Below, one piece after another: positions 23,346 through 32,345 of a stretch of 64,000 nucleotides of DNA; within the stretch, counting starts at the first letter, position 1, and each line of letters starts with the position of its first letter. The DNA is from Camelus bactrianus (taxonomy: Eukaryota > Chordata > Mammalia > Artiodactyla > Camelidae). The stretch spans positions 1,612,001 through 1,676,000 of the forward strand of contig NC_133569.1 of assembly GCF_048773025.1 (NCBI RefSeq), read 5' to 3'. The notes beneath the pieces were generated by a model, which was not told the origin of the DNA, ran no database searches, and saw nothing but the letters and a program-made list of their open reading frames with translations. The position numbers were made by a program, and so were the translations under genes.

Positions 23346-23675
23346 TCATTTACCCGGAGACTGGGAGATGGATTTCTGGGTGGAGTGATCTGTGTAGAGC
23401 CTAGTGCATCGCCACACAGGTGAAGACTTCTCCCCGCTGCCACGTGTTCTTTCCCACCGAGAGCTTGCTGTAGAGGATGTAGGTCCCGGCGTTGTCCGGC
23501 TGGGGCAGCGTGGTGGCGTAGGCGCCCTCTGCCTCCGGCCGCCCGTTCCTCTGCCACTCAGCATTGATGTCAGGTGGGTAGAAGCCTTTGATCAGGCAGG
23601 TTACGCTCACAGTGTCCTTGGCCAGGACTTCCTGGTGTGGGGCCAGGGTGTACACCTGCGGCTCCCGGGCCTGCC
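23346..23675 (-). pseudogene. IGHG: IGHG CH3 exon, interrupted near the 3' end
   Basis: CH3 forms the Fc dimer interface. After acceptor 'tgtccccacag' it reads GQAREPQVYTLAPHQEVLAK, then VSVTCLIKGFYPPDINAEW, LPQPDNAGTYILYSKLSVG and GEVFTCVAMH, with both cysteines. The codon that should be GAG (E of HEALH) is TAG at 23,401-23,403. A few bases later one extra base (AGAT for AAC) shifts the frame. The proper ending TQKSISQSPGK and its TGA (23,346-23,348) survive in the shifted frame. The product would lose the last 18 residues, including the final strand. Because the stop precedes the internal GGTAAA donor used for the membrane splice, both forms are affected. Two lesions within about 15 bp could also be a local sequencing error. 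Confidence 0.88.
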
Positions 23676-23758
23676 CTGTGGGGACAGGTGTGTCTGCGAG
23701 CATAACGGTCACTCTGAGCAGCCCCAAAGGACCCTCCCGTGCCCGTTGTCCATCCCAC

Positions 23759-24088
23759 CTTTGGCCTTGGAGATGGTCCTCTCGATGGGGGCCGGGGGAG
23801 CATTGTTGTTGACCTTGCACTTGAACGCCTTCCCCGTCAGCCAGTCCTGGTGCTGGATGGGCAGGACGCTGACCACGCGGTACGTGCTGTTGAACTGTTC
23901 CTCCTTTGGCTTTGTCTCCGCCGTGTGTACCTCTGTGTCATCCACGGACCAGCTGAACTCGATCTCAGGGTCTTCCTTGCCCACGTCCACCACAAGGCAC
24001 GTGACCTCAGGTGTTCGGGTGCTGGAGAGGACGTCCTTGGGTTTCGGGGGGAAGATGAAGACCGTGGGCCCTCCAAGGAGCTCAGGGG
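23759..24088 (-). CDS. IGHG: IGHG CH2 exon
   Basis: CH2 supplies the Fc-receptor and complement-binding part of IgG. The exon is 330 bp with acceptor 'cccctccag' and donor AAAG|GTGGGA. It opens [19 protein letters not shown]: the lower-hinge LLGG motif is intact. Also seen are [20 protein letters not shown], the N-glycosylation sequon in [31 protein letters not shown] and [13 protein letters not shown]. Both domain cysteines are kept. Substitutions such as DVLSST, SVDDTEV and NNNAPPAP depart from the alpaca sequence I recall (VLSIT, DGVEV, NNKALPAP) but nothing breaks the frame. Confidence 0.93.
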
Positions 24089-24217
24089 CTGGAGGGGGAA
24101 ACAAGATGTGGGTCAGCACTTGGACGGGCCTCCTGTAGGGCACACGTTTCCCTCATCAGGCGGGGCCTGGTCTCTGGTCACTTCCTTGCGATGGAGGGTG
24201 TAGCCTGGCTCCCTTAC

Positions 24218-24262
24218 CTGGGCATTTGGGACACTGGGAGCTGGGGTCTTCGCTGTGGAGCG
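24218..24262 (-). CDS. IGHG: IGHG hinge exon, short heavy-chain-antibody type
   Basis: The 45-bp exon is bounded by a good acceptor (ctctctctgcag|CG) and a consensus donor (CCCAG|GTAAGG). It encodes LHSEDPSSQCPKCP, with an alanine completed across the upstream junction. The llama/alpaca short-hinge IgG carries AHHSEDPSSKCPKCP, so this is a two-residue variant (H to L, K to Q). Two cysteines (CPKC) for inter-chain disulfides remain. The phase is the same as CH1, so joining J directly to the hinge would keep frame, as in heavy-chain-only antibodies. Confidence 0.92.
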
Positions 24263-24578
24263 CTGCAGAGAGAGCAGATGGGGGGTTCCTGTGGGCGGGA
24301 GATGGCCCTGGGTGGAGTTTAGGTCAGGGACAGGTTGTGGAAGGTGCAGATCGGCACCAGTTCTGTGGGTTAGAGTTGTCCAGCCTGTGACCACCTTGAA
24401 CCTGGTGGAAACACCCAGAGGACCCCTCACATAGCCTGGGAGGCCTTCAGGTAAGGAGACCGCATCCCCTCTGATATCCTGGGCCGAGGTCGCCATCCTG
24501 GCATGTGGTTCGAGCCAGGAGGAGGGCTGACCTCGGTCCTGTCTGGGAGTGGACGCCCTCCCTGAGGCCTGTCCTCTT

Positions 24579-24582
24579 GCCC
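24579..24582 (-). other. IGHG: Non-canonical GC splice donor of CH1
   Basis: Exon/intron junction GG|GCAAGAG on the minus strand; the first two intron bases are 24,580 (G) and 24,579 (C). The remaining +3 to +5 bases (AAG) still match the donor consensus. Confidence 0.85.
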
Positions 24583-24874
24583 ACACGCTTGTCCGCCTTG
24601 GTGCTGCTGGCTGGGTGGGCTACGTTGCAGATGAAGGTCTTGCCGGCCGAGCTGCTGGTGGGCATGGTCGCCAAGCTGCTGAGGGAGTAGAGACCCAAGG
24701 ACATGAGAATGGACAGGAAGGTGTGGATGCCGCTGGACAGGGCGCCCGAGTTCCAGGTCACCGTCACCGGCTCAGGGATGTAGCCCCAGACCAGGCAGCC
24801 GAAGGCCACCGTGGAGTCAGGCATGTCCCAGCATCCAGCAGTCGGAGGATAGACCGATGGGGCCTTGGTGGAGG
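24581..24874 (-). CDS. IGHG: IGHG CH1 exon
   Basis: CH1 normally pairs with the light chain. The exon follows an acceptor ending 'ctttcttgcag' and is exactly 294 bp, the usual CH1 length, open throughout: (A)[14 protein letters not shown] at the start, then [27 protein letters not shown] and [18 protein letters not shown]. Both intradomain cysteines and the domain tryptophan are retained. Residues such as [21 protein letters not shown] and PTSSSAGK differ from the camelid IgG1 pattern I recall (HTFPS, CGDTPGS), consistent with drift in an exon that is normally skipped. The donor side reads GTGTGG|GCAAGAGG: position +2 is C. In heavy-chain-only genes the published lesion is GT to AT at +1. A GC donor is weak but sometimes used, so skipping is likely but not certain. 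Confidence 0.9.
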
Positions 24875-27160
24875 CTGCAAGAAAGTAGGCCGTGTGACCA
24901 CCGGGGCTTCACCCCTGGGAGGGTCCGCGCAGGGTGTCACGTGCCCAGGTCTGGGCACCCCTGAGCCCAGCACCCACGTGCTTCCAGAATGTCTGCAAAC
25001 CAGCTGGCTGGCAGGGCCCTCACCACCTGGGGCCTCGTGCCTCTGCAGCTGTGGGTCAGAGCTGGGTGATCACCTGGGTGACAGCCCCCCAGGTCCCTAA
25101 ACTCCTGCAAGTGCCTGGCCTGACTGAGCCCTGTGTCTGAGTCCTGACCAGTGCTGCCTGCTCCTGGCAAGCGTCCACTGGTCCCCTGAGCTCACCGTCC
25201 TGCTGCCCCAGCCCGGCCCTGCCCTGGGTGAGCGGGCCTGTCCTTGGCGTGGTGGGCCTCCACCACCCAGAAGCCTGCTCTTGGCCCCTTGCCTGGCCTG
25301 CTGTTTGTCCTCCGGGCCCGTGTCTTCTGGGTCAGCTCTGCAGCCAGAGCACCTGGGCCCTGGGCTCTGGGCCCTGGCCCCCCCGGACTCTGTCCCTGCA
25401 GGCCTCCTCCTTGGCCCCTTCCCTTTCATCCCTGTGGCCTCAGCCCGGCTGCGAGTCTGTGCCTTGGGGAGCTCCGGTCCCTCTTCTGGACCTCCAGCTG
25501 CAGCCCCTCGGCTCACTTCCCCCTCCCACCAGGGCCTCTGACCCCACCCCAGCTCGTGGCTCTCAGGTCCCTGCTTTCCTTCTGCCCTTGTCCTTCCTCA
25601 GTCCAGCTCATCCCTCAGCACAGTTTGGAGCCCCACACTGCCCCCACCTTCCTCTCCTGTTCGGTGCCAGCAGCCCGGGCCCATCGCTGGCCGGGCCTGT
25701 CTCCTCTCAACCTGACCCATCTGTTCTGCTCCGGCTGGCAGCCGAGCTCAGGCCCTGAATGAGCCCCGCGCTTTCCTTCCCTCTGCGGGGTCCAGGGTCT
25801 GTTTCACCCCACCAGGCTATGGCATGTCCACCCCTCCTTTCCCAGCCCGCCACAGGCCCTTGAGCCCAAGGACTGGGGCCCATCGGGTCCCCTCAGGGGT
25901 GACCCCTCTCCTTCATTCCCACAGAAGTCCCTCTCTCCACCCCAGGACGCCATCTGGCCAGCCCCTCAGGGGCTCAAGGGTCCTGCTGTCCCAGGAGCCC
26001 TCAGCTGGGCCTGCTCAGCTACTCAGACCTTAGTTCAAACTCTCTGACATGTCCCTGGGCTCCTGCGGCAGCCCCCTGCTCACCTCCACAAGGTCTACGT
26101 GCTTTCTCTGAGCCCCTGCGGCAGCCCCCTGCCCTCCTGGTGCAGCCCCCTGCTCACCTACACCCTCTCTGACCCTTGTCCCTGGAGCTACAGCCCCTCT
26201 GGCCAGCCCCAGAGCCCTCAGCCTAGTTCAGATCCAGTCCGGGAATTTCTTTCCCAGGACTGGCTTTGCTCTTTGGATTTCCTGGGTCAGCTGCTTGCCC
26301 TCCCAGCCCCTTGTCCACCTGCATAAACTCTGCCTGCTTCCTGAAATCCTGTGTTAGCCCTGTGCCCCGCAGCCGCCACCCACCTGCACAAGCCCTACCT
26401 GCTTCCTGGAGATGCTGGAGCGGCCGCCCTGCCCTCCCAGCCCCTGCTCACCCGCACATGCTCTACTTGCTTTCTCCATGTTCCTGAGAAGCCCCCTGAC
26501 TTCCTGGTCTTCGGTCGCCTGCTCACCTGTGGCCTCCCTGAGCTTTGTCCCTGGGGTGCTGGCCCTTAGCAGCCCCTGCCTTCTGACCTGCCGCAGGTCA
26601 CCCCCCTCATTCCACTCTGCTCCTGGGCCCTTCTCCCTGGAGCTGCTAGGTGCCCCTCCCTTTCTGGGCAGCTGTCCCCTGGCAGAGTCTCTGTCCCACC
26701 CTGGTCCCCTCCTAGCAGAGCTCCTGGCCCTTGGGTACCTTAAGCCTCTTCTTTGCTCCCTGAGCCCCCAGAAGTCTCCCCTGTTCCTTAGTTTCCTCCA
26801 GGTGCTGGTCTGCGTCTCTGCACCCACCTGCTCCCAGCCCTCAGCTCCTAGTCCTGACCTTCTGCGCCCTGGCTCCCATTGCCCCTCCTGTAGCCAGTGG
26901 AGCTGGTGTGCAGCCCCTGTACTGCCAGCTCCGAGCTCTCGGGAACCCAGGCCAGCCCTGTGTCTCTGGCACAACTAGCCCAGTGCAGCCCGGGGCAGGC
27001 TTCTGCCCACTGATCGGGACACGCTCCCTGAAGGCCTGGCAGCCCAGCTCAGCTCAGTTGGCCTCTGATGAACCAGCTCTGTTGGAGAGGGCGAGCCCCT
27101 GCCAGGGCTCCCTCATCCTTGTGCTGGGTGGGCAGCACGACCCCTGGGCAGCTTGCCTTC
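24875..27160 (-). other. GC-rich 5' flank of IGHG, switch-like composition
   Basis: On the minus strand this DNA is G-rich with abundant GGGCT and GAGCT-type pentamers (AGCCC and AGCTC on plus), the composition of mammalian switch regions. A degenerate repeat built around 'cagccccctgctcacc' recurs between about 26,060 and 26,500. Long plus-strand frames here are a consequence of C-rich, stop-poor DNA and show no domains. Confidence 0.55.
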
Positions 27161-27909
27161 CCTGTGCTGGCTCAGGTGCTCCTGGACCCTCTGTGGGGTC
27201 CTGTCCCTGAGATGGGGTCTCCCCTACATTTCCCCCCTGCACTGTGTCTGTCCCTGTCCCTCCTAGACTCTCTGTGGTGTCCCTGAGGAGGGGTCTCCCC
27301 TTCATTGCCACCCTGCACTCTGTCTGTCCCTGTCCTCCAGGACTATCTGTGGGGTCCCGACCCTGAGGTGGTTCTCGACATCATTGCCCCCTGCACTCTG
27401 TCTGTCCCAGTCTTCCTGGAACTTCTGTGGTGTCCCGTCACTGAGGTGGGGTCTCCCCTTCATTGCCCACCTGCACACTGTCTGTCCCTGTCCCTCCTGG
27501 ACCCTCTGTGGGGACCCATCCCCGGGGTTGACGGTCTGCATTTCACTGGCCCCCTGCACTCTGTCTGTTCCTGTTCCTCCTGGACACTCTGTGGTGTCTC
27601 CCCTTCATTGCCCACCTGCACTCTGTCTGTCACTGTACTCATGGACCCTCTGTTCAGTCCCTGAATTGGGGACTCCCCTTCATTGCCCCCCTGCACTAGA
27701 TCTGTCCCTGACCCTCCTGGACACTCTGTGGGGTCCCATCCCTGAGGTGGGGTCTCACTTTCATTGCCCCACTGCACTCTGTCTCTCCCTGTCCTCCTGG
27801 AGCATCTGTGGGGTCCCTGAAGTGGGGTCTCCCCTTCATTGTCCCCCTGCACTCTGTCTGTCCCTGTCCTCCTGCCCCCTCTGTGGGTTCCCGACCATGA
27901 GGTGGGGTT
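27160..27909 (-). repeat. Switch-gamma tandem repeats (~10 units of 60-84 bp)
   Basis: About ten tandem units, each built on 'ctgcactctgtctgtccctg', 'tcctggaccctctgtggggt' and 'gaggtggggtctccccttca' (plus strand). Unit starts fall near 27,236, 27,308, 27,386, 27,468, 27,552, 27,610, 27,688, 27,768 and 27,842. The length and G-rich minus strand fit the ~79-bp repeats known for human S-gamma, target of AID-driven class switching. The array is short (0.75 kb against several kb normally) and stops abruptly at 27,909. Assembly collapse is possible. Confidence 0.75.
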
Positions 27910-28650
27910 ATATTCCTGCCAATATAGGAAATATTTGTATAAAACACAAAGGAGACTTTAAATTTTAGGAAGGGATATTGAGCTTAATTAAAGGCTAGCA
28001 AGCAAATTATAGTTATTAATGGCCTTTTATTTGAGTAAAATGAACACAATTTAATACTTAGCATAATCTTGTCATAATACTTTTGTTCCTTTTATTATTG
28101 TAGTTCCATTTTGGATACTGTGTACCTGGGGACTTTTTTCAAAACGTCCTTGAAGGAATGAAAGAATTATTGATTCCTTGGGATGTGGGGTGACTGTTTT
28201 ACCTTTAGTATCCCTGCCCTTATCTAAGATATAGCAAAGTTCCAGGTTTTTCATACCATTCTCCTGCCGTGAACTCCAGTACCCTAATTATTACCCCAAA
28301 ACATGGTCTGATCTGTCCTCTGGTCACCAGTCAATCTGTCTCTGTCTCTGTCTCTCTCTCTAATGTTTCCCTTCTTTCAGTACATTTTTCACCTTCCCAA
28401 TTTGTGCCCAAGGTAGAAAAATAACCTCTTTATAGAGCCAATTAAGCAACTATTAATACAAACCTCAAAAATTAGTCCAACAATAAATGAATAGAAGATC
28501 AATGATTGGATGTGAATATAATAGAAAATAGAATACATGAATGAAATGGGGCACATGTAGTCTTGAAAACATGGGACATTGTCCAGTACCCCTAATCATT
28601 TGACATTTATATGAGACTTTGTTTTCTTGAACACTTTGAGTACAAAGAAC
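27910..28650. other. AT-rich junction sequence upstream of the switch repeats
   Basis: Where an I-gamma exon and germline promoter would be expected, the sequence is AT-rich with a (TCTG/TCTC)n run at about 28,335-28,362. No promoter, splice donor or I-exon resemblance is seen. It may be part of an old unassigned repeat. Confidence 0.45.
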
Positions 28651-28654
28651 TTTG

Positions 28655-30124
28655 TGAAAAAACAGACACATAGACCGATGGAACAGAATCAAGTGCCCAG
28701 AAATAGACCCACACATATACAGTCAACTAATATTTGACGGGGGAGTCAAGGACAATCAATGGGGAAAAGATAATCTCTTCAAAAAATGGTGTTGGGAAAA
28801 CTGAAACTCCACATGCAAAAGGATAAAATTGGACCTGTGTCTTACGCCACTCAAAAAAATTAACACAAAATGGATTAAATAATTAAATGCAAGACCTGAA
28901 ACTATAATAAACTCCTAGAAGAAAACATAGGGGAAAGCTCCTCAATATTGGTCTTGGCAATAATTTTTTGGATATAACAACAAAAGCAAGCATTATTCAG
29001 TGGAACTTCATCAAACTAAAAACGTGCACAGCAAAAGAAATGATCAACAGAGTGAAAGGCAACCTATGGAAGGGAGAAAATATTTGCAGATCATATATCT
29101 TATAAGGGTTAATACCTAAAATATATAAGGAACTCATACAATTCAATAGAAAAAAATAATAATCTGATTGAAAAATGGCTAGAGGACCTGCCTAGAAAGT
29201 TTTCCAAAGAAAACATGCAGATGGCCAACAGGTACTTGAAAAAGTGCTCATCATCACTAATCATCAGGGAAATGCAAATCAAAACCACAATGAGTTATCA
29301 TCTCACATCTGTTAAAATAGCTATCACCAAAAAGAGACTATAAGTGCTGGTGAGGGTGTGGAGGGAAGGGAACCCTCATGGACTGCTGATAGGGATGTAA
29401 ATTGGTGCAGCCACTGTGGAAAACAGTATGGAGTTTCCTTAAAAAACTTAAAAATAGAACCACTATATGATTCAGCAATCCCACTTCTGGGTATTTATCT
29501 GAAGGAAGGGAAATCTCTATCTAAAAGATATCTAGAAGAAATATCTATACTCCCATGTCCATTGCAGCATTGTTTATAGTCACCAAAACATGGAAACAGC
29601 CTAAGTATCTGTCAACAGATGAAGGGATAAAGAGAATGTGTGTGTGTGTGTAAACATAGAGAGAGAGAGAGAGAGAAAGACAGGGGGAGAGGAAGTGCCA
29701 TAACAAAGTAGGAAGTCCTGCTTATGCCATTTGGGCAACAATATGGAAGAACTGGAGGGTGTTATGCTAAGTGAAATAAGCCAGAAAAAGAAAGACAAAT
29801 ACTGTATGGTATCACTTTTATGTGTAATCCTAAAAAGAGAGTCAATTTCATAGAAACAGAATATAATGGTGATTGCCAGGGGCTGGGAGGATGGGGAGAT
29901 GGGTTGATGTAGGTCAAAGGGTACAAATTTTCCATTATAAGAAGGGTAAGTTCTGAGGATCTAATGTACAGTAATGTCTAGCTAATAATATGGTACTGTA
30001 TGCTTGAAAGTTGCTGAGAGTAGTCTGAAGTATTCTCATCACAGACACACAAAGAGAACTATATGAGCTGTTGGATGTGTTAACTATCTTGATCTTAGTA
30101 ATCATTCCACAATATATATGTATA
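28655..30124 (+). mobile_element. LINE-1 ORF2 3' end and 3' UTR
   Basis: Sense ORF2 text runs in order: 'acatagaccgatggaacaga', 'aaaaatggtgttgggaaaac', 'cagatggccaacaggtactt', 'aaccacaatgagttatcatc', 'cactgtggaaaacagtatgg', 'ttcagcaatcccacttctgg'. The 3' UTR follows. The frame is broken repeatedly. Includes a (GT)n/(AG)n patch near 29,636-29,680. Confidence 0.8.
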
Positions 30125-30478
30125 TATCATTTCCAACAACATGGATGGACCTAGAGAATATCAAACTAAGTGAAGTAAGTGAGACAGAGAAACACAAATA
30201 CTCTGTGACATCACTTATATGTGGAATTAAAAAAAAAAACTAGTAAATGTTAGACACTATATATAAAAGTAGATTTTTTAAGAAGTTTCTTTTGTACAGC
30301 ACAAGGAACTATGTTCAATATCTTGTAATAACCTTTAATGGAAAAAAATATGAAAACGAATGTATGTATGTATATGCATGACAGGGACATTGTGCTGCAC
30401 ACCAGAAATTGATGCATTCATTGTAACTGACTTGTACTTCAATTAAAAATTAATTAAATTAAAAAGAAAAAAATTCCA
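30125..30478 (+). mobile_element. Second LINE-1 3' end, nested
   Basis: Starts abruptly with 'catttccaacaacatggatg' and ends 'gtacttcaattaaaaattaa' with an A-rich tail: a short 5'-truncated L1 immediately following the previous one. Confidence 0.75.
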
Positions 30479-30479
30479 C

Positions 30480-30810
30480 CAAAGGAAAACTGCCACCAAA
30501 GGAAAAAAAAACTAGTGAATATAACAAAAAAGAAACAGACTCACAGATATAGACAACAAAGTAGTGATTGCTGATGGGGAGAGGGAAGGGTTGAGTGGCA
30601 AATTAGGGGTTTGGAATTAAGAGATACAAACTACTATGTATAAAATAGAGAAGCTGCAAGGATATATTGTATAACACAGGGAATTACAGCCATTATCTTG
30701 TAATAACTTTTAATGGAGTGTAATCTGTAAACATACTGAATCCCTATGTTGCACACCTGAAAATAATACAATATTGTAGATCAGTTATACTTAAATTTAA
30801 GAAAATGAAT
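30480..30810 (+). mobile_element. Third LINE-1 3' end
   Basis: Another 3' end: 'agaaacagactcacagatat', 'tcttgtaataacttttaatg', 'gatcagttatacttaaattt'. This makes three tandem L1 3' ends beside the switch-repeat breakpoint. Confidence 0.7.
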
Positions 30811-31454
30811 GAAAGGGCTAGCACGCCAGGGAAAGTTGAAAATAAAGGAAAAGAGGAGATAGTCAATGTTGTAAAGTTTCTGATAAAGTGGAAAGAGGGC
30901 TAATTCATCCATAGTGTCACTGGGCAACAAGTGGGAGTCTAGGATGCTGGTGCAGTAGTCACACACAGCCCCTGGCACTTGGATGGCCTCTTCCCTGGAT
31001 TCTGTGGGAATGCAGTTTCCTTTACATGGATCTTGTCACAGCCATTGGGCTTAAGGAGCCGGAGGGCGCCTTGTTGGCTCTCTACTCTCCGTGGCGATGA
31101 CACACTTCAGAACAGAACTGGCTTGGATTCCCAAGCCCATGTTCTTCCCCACGTTATGCTGTTTCTGTTGAACAGCAGTGTTATTTTTAAAATTATCTTC
31201 ATTATTTTTTAATTGCTGATTAACAATTTTCTCTGTATTTTGTACGTTCTGTCTGACAGTTTGATTTGGAGCTGGTTTCTGCATTATGAAATCAGTCCCG
31301 AGGCCTGATTCCTTCTGGCCCACGTGTCTGAAGCAGCCCTCCTTTCCCTCTGTGCTACCCATGTCCCTCTCATCACTCAGCTCTATTGTCTTTTAACACT
31401 TAGTACAATTTGAAATTACCTTGTTAAGTTTTTTACTTGTTTATGATCTGACTC
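30811..31454. other. Unassigned sequence with one 103-codon frame
   Basis: On the minus strand 31,051-31,362 is open and reads a lysine/asparagine/glutamine-rich peptide (NQTVRQNVQNTEKIVNQQ...). No homologue comes to mind, there is no promoter context, and the length is near what chance allows. Probably not a gene. Confidence 0.3.
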
Positions 31455-31570
31455 CCCCACTACACTTTGTGCCCCATGAAGCTGTGAAATTTCTCTGTTC
31501 CATTCCTACACCTATATACAAAGTTCCCAGAACAGTGTCTGGCACACAGAAACCTTGAATAACGCCACAC
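31455..31570 (+). mobile_element. LINE-2 3' end (ancient)
   Basis: Typical L2 tail order: 'tttgtgccccatgaagctgt', 'agttcccagaacagtgtctg', then 'gcacacagaaaccttgaata'. Confidence 0.6.
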
Positions 31571-31899
31571 CGGGAGTCTGTAAGAATTTAATACTTGTCC
31601 TTTCCCAAGGAATAGAATGTGTTATAAGTAACTCTATAAAAGGAGTTTTTGTAATAGGGTGGTGTGTGTTTCTTTATCCTTTTGAAATATATTTCTTGAA
31701 TTAACACTATGGGCTACATACTGGGCTAGGCGTTTAGAGTACAAGAAAGATGTGACAAATGTCCTTGCCTTCAAGGACTCATAGACCTGTAAGGAAGGAG
31801 GCAAGTAAACTCAAATGGAAATAGGGGATACCATATCCAAAGTCCATATAATCATCCGTGGCTTCATTAGAGCCACCCAGAGAGATTTTAAAAATACTG
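31571..31899. other. Intergenic, old repeat remnants possible
   Basis: 'gggctacatactgggctagg' through 'caaggactcatagacctgta' resembles an ancient interspersed repeat (same type as 36,520-36,640). No gene. Confidence 0.4.
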
Positions 31900-32225
31900 A
31901 TGTCCTAAAGAAGCTAGACACAAAGGCCATATACTATAAGGTGTCGTTTATGTAAAATATGCAGATAGGCAAATGCATAAAGACTGGAAGAAGATTAGTG
32001 GTTGCCAGAGGCTGAGGGGTTATGGGTGAAGGATGAGAGGATGAGAGGAAATGGGGAGTGACTTTTAATGGGTATGTGGTTTCTTTTTTGGGGTGACAAA
32101 AGCATTCTAGAATTTAATAGTGATGGTGGTTGTACAATCTTGTAAATATACTAAAAGCCATTCAATTGCACAGTTTAAATTGGTGCATTTTATGGTATGT
32201 GAACTATATCTCAATAAAAGTTTTT
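31900..32225 (+). mobile_element. LINE-1 (L1M-type) 3' end
   Basis: Shows 'attagtggttgccagaggct', 'gatggtggttgtacaatctt' and 'tgaactatatctcaataaaa', the standard older L1 3' end. A second such end lies at 38.5-38.9 kb. Confidence 0.75.
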
Positions 32226-32345
32226 AGAATGCTGATGCCTGCCTTCCACCCCTAAAGCTTCTGATTTAGTTGGCCTGGTGTGTATCATAGACATAGAGGT
32301 TTTAGAGGCTTCTCTGGGGACCAAGGTTGAGGACCACTGGCTTAA
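32226..32345 (-). mobile_element. hAT-Charlie MER5/MER58-like fragment
   Basis: 'tgctgatgcctgccttccac', 'ttctgatttagttggcctgg' and the terminal 'ggttgaggaccactgg' mark a short Charlie-type non-autonomous element. Confidence 0.5.

Larger units (their letters stand above)
20312..24874 (-). pseudogene. IGHG: Immunoglobulin heavy constant gamma, heavy-chain-antibody (IgG2c-like) type, apparently disabled
   Basis: Encodes the constant part of an IgG heavy chain: CH1, hinge, CH2, CH3 for the secreted form, plus M1 and M2 for the membrane receptor. All six exons occur in order on the minus strand with phase-1 junctions throughout the extracellular exons, as in mammalian IGHG genes. The short hinge LHSEDPSSQCPKCP followed by APELLGGP closely resembles llama/alpaca IgG2c, a heavy-chain-only isotype whose CH1 is skipped. 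CH1 is present and open but its donor is GC rather than GT. CH3 carries a nonsense codon and a one-base insertion near its end. Both polyadenylation sites remain. Most of the gene is well preserved, so inactivation looks recent, or the lesions are sequence errors or an allele. Membership in the IgG2c lineage is inferred from the hinge. Confidence 0.85.

Noticed and set aside
23404-24203. Plus-strand frames over CH2 and CH3 (up to 244 codons)
   Set aside because: Antisense shadows of the IGHG exons.
25228-26978. Plus-strand frames of 172-188 codons upstream of CH1
   Set aside because: Leucine/serine/proline monotony in switch-like C-rich DNA; stop codons are rare by composition.
27160-27909. 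A CRISPR-like array
   Set aside because: Units are contiguous, diverged and GC-rich in vertebrate DNA next to an Ig constant gene; switch repeats explain them.
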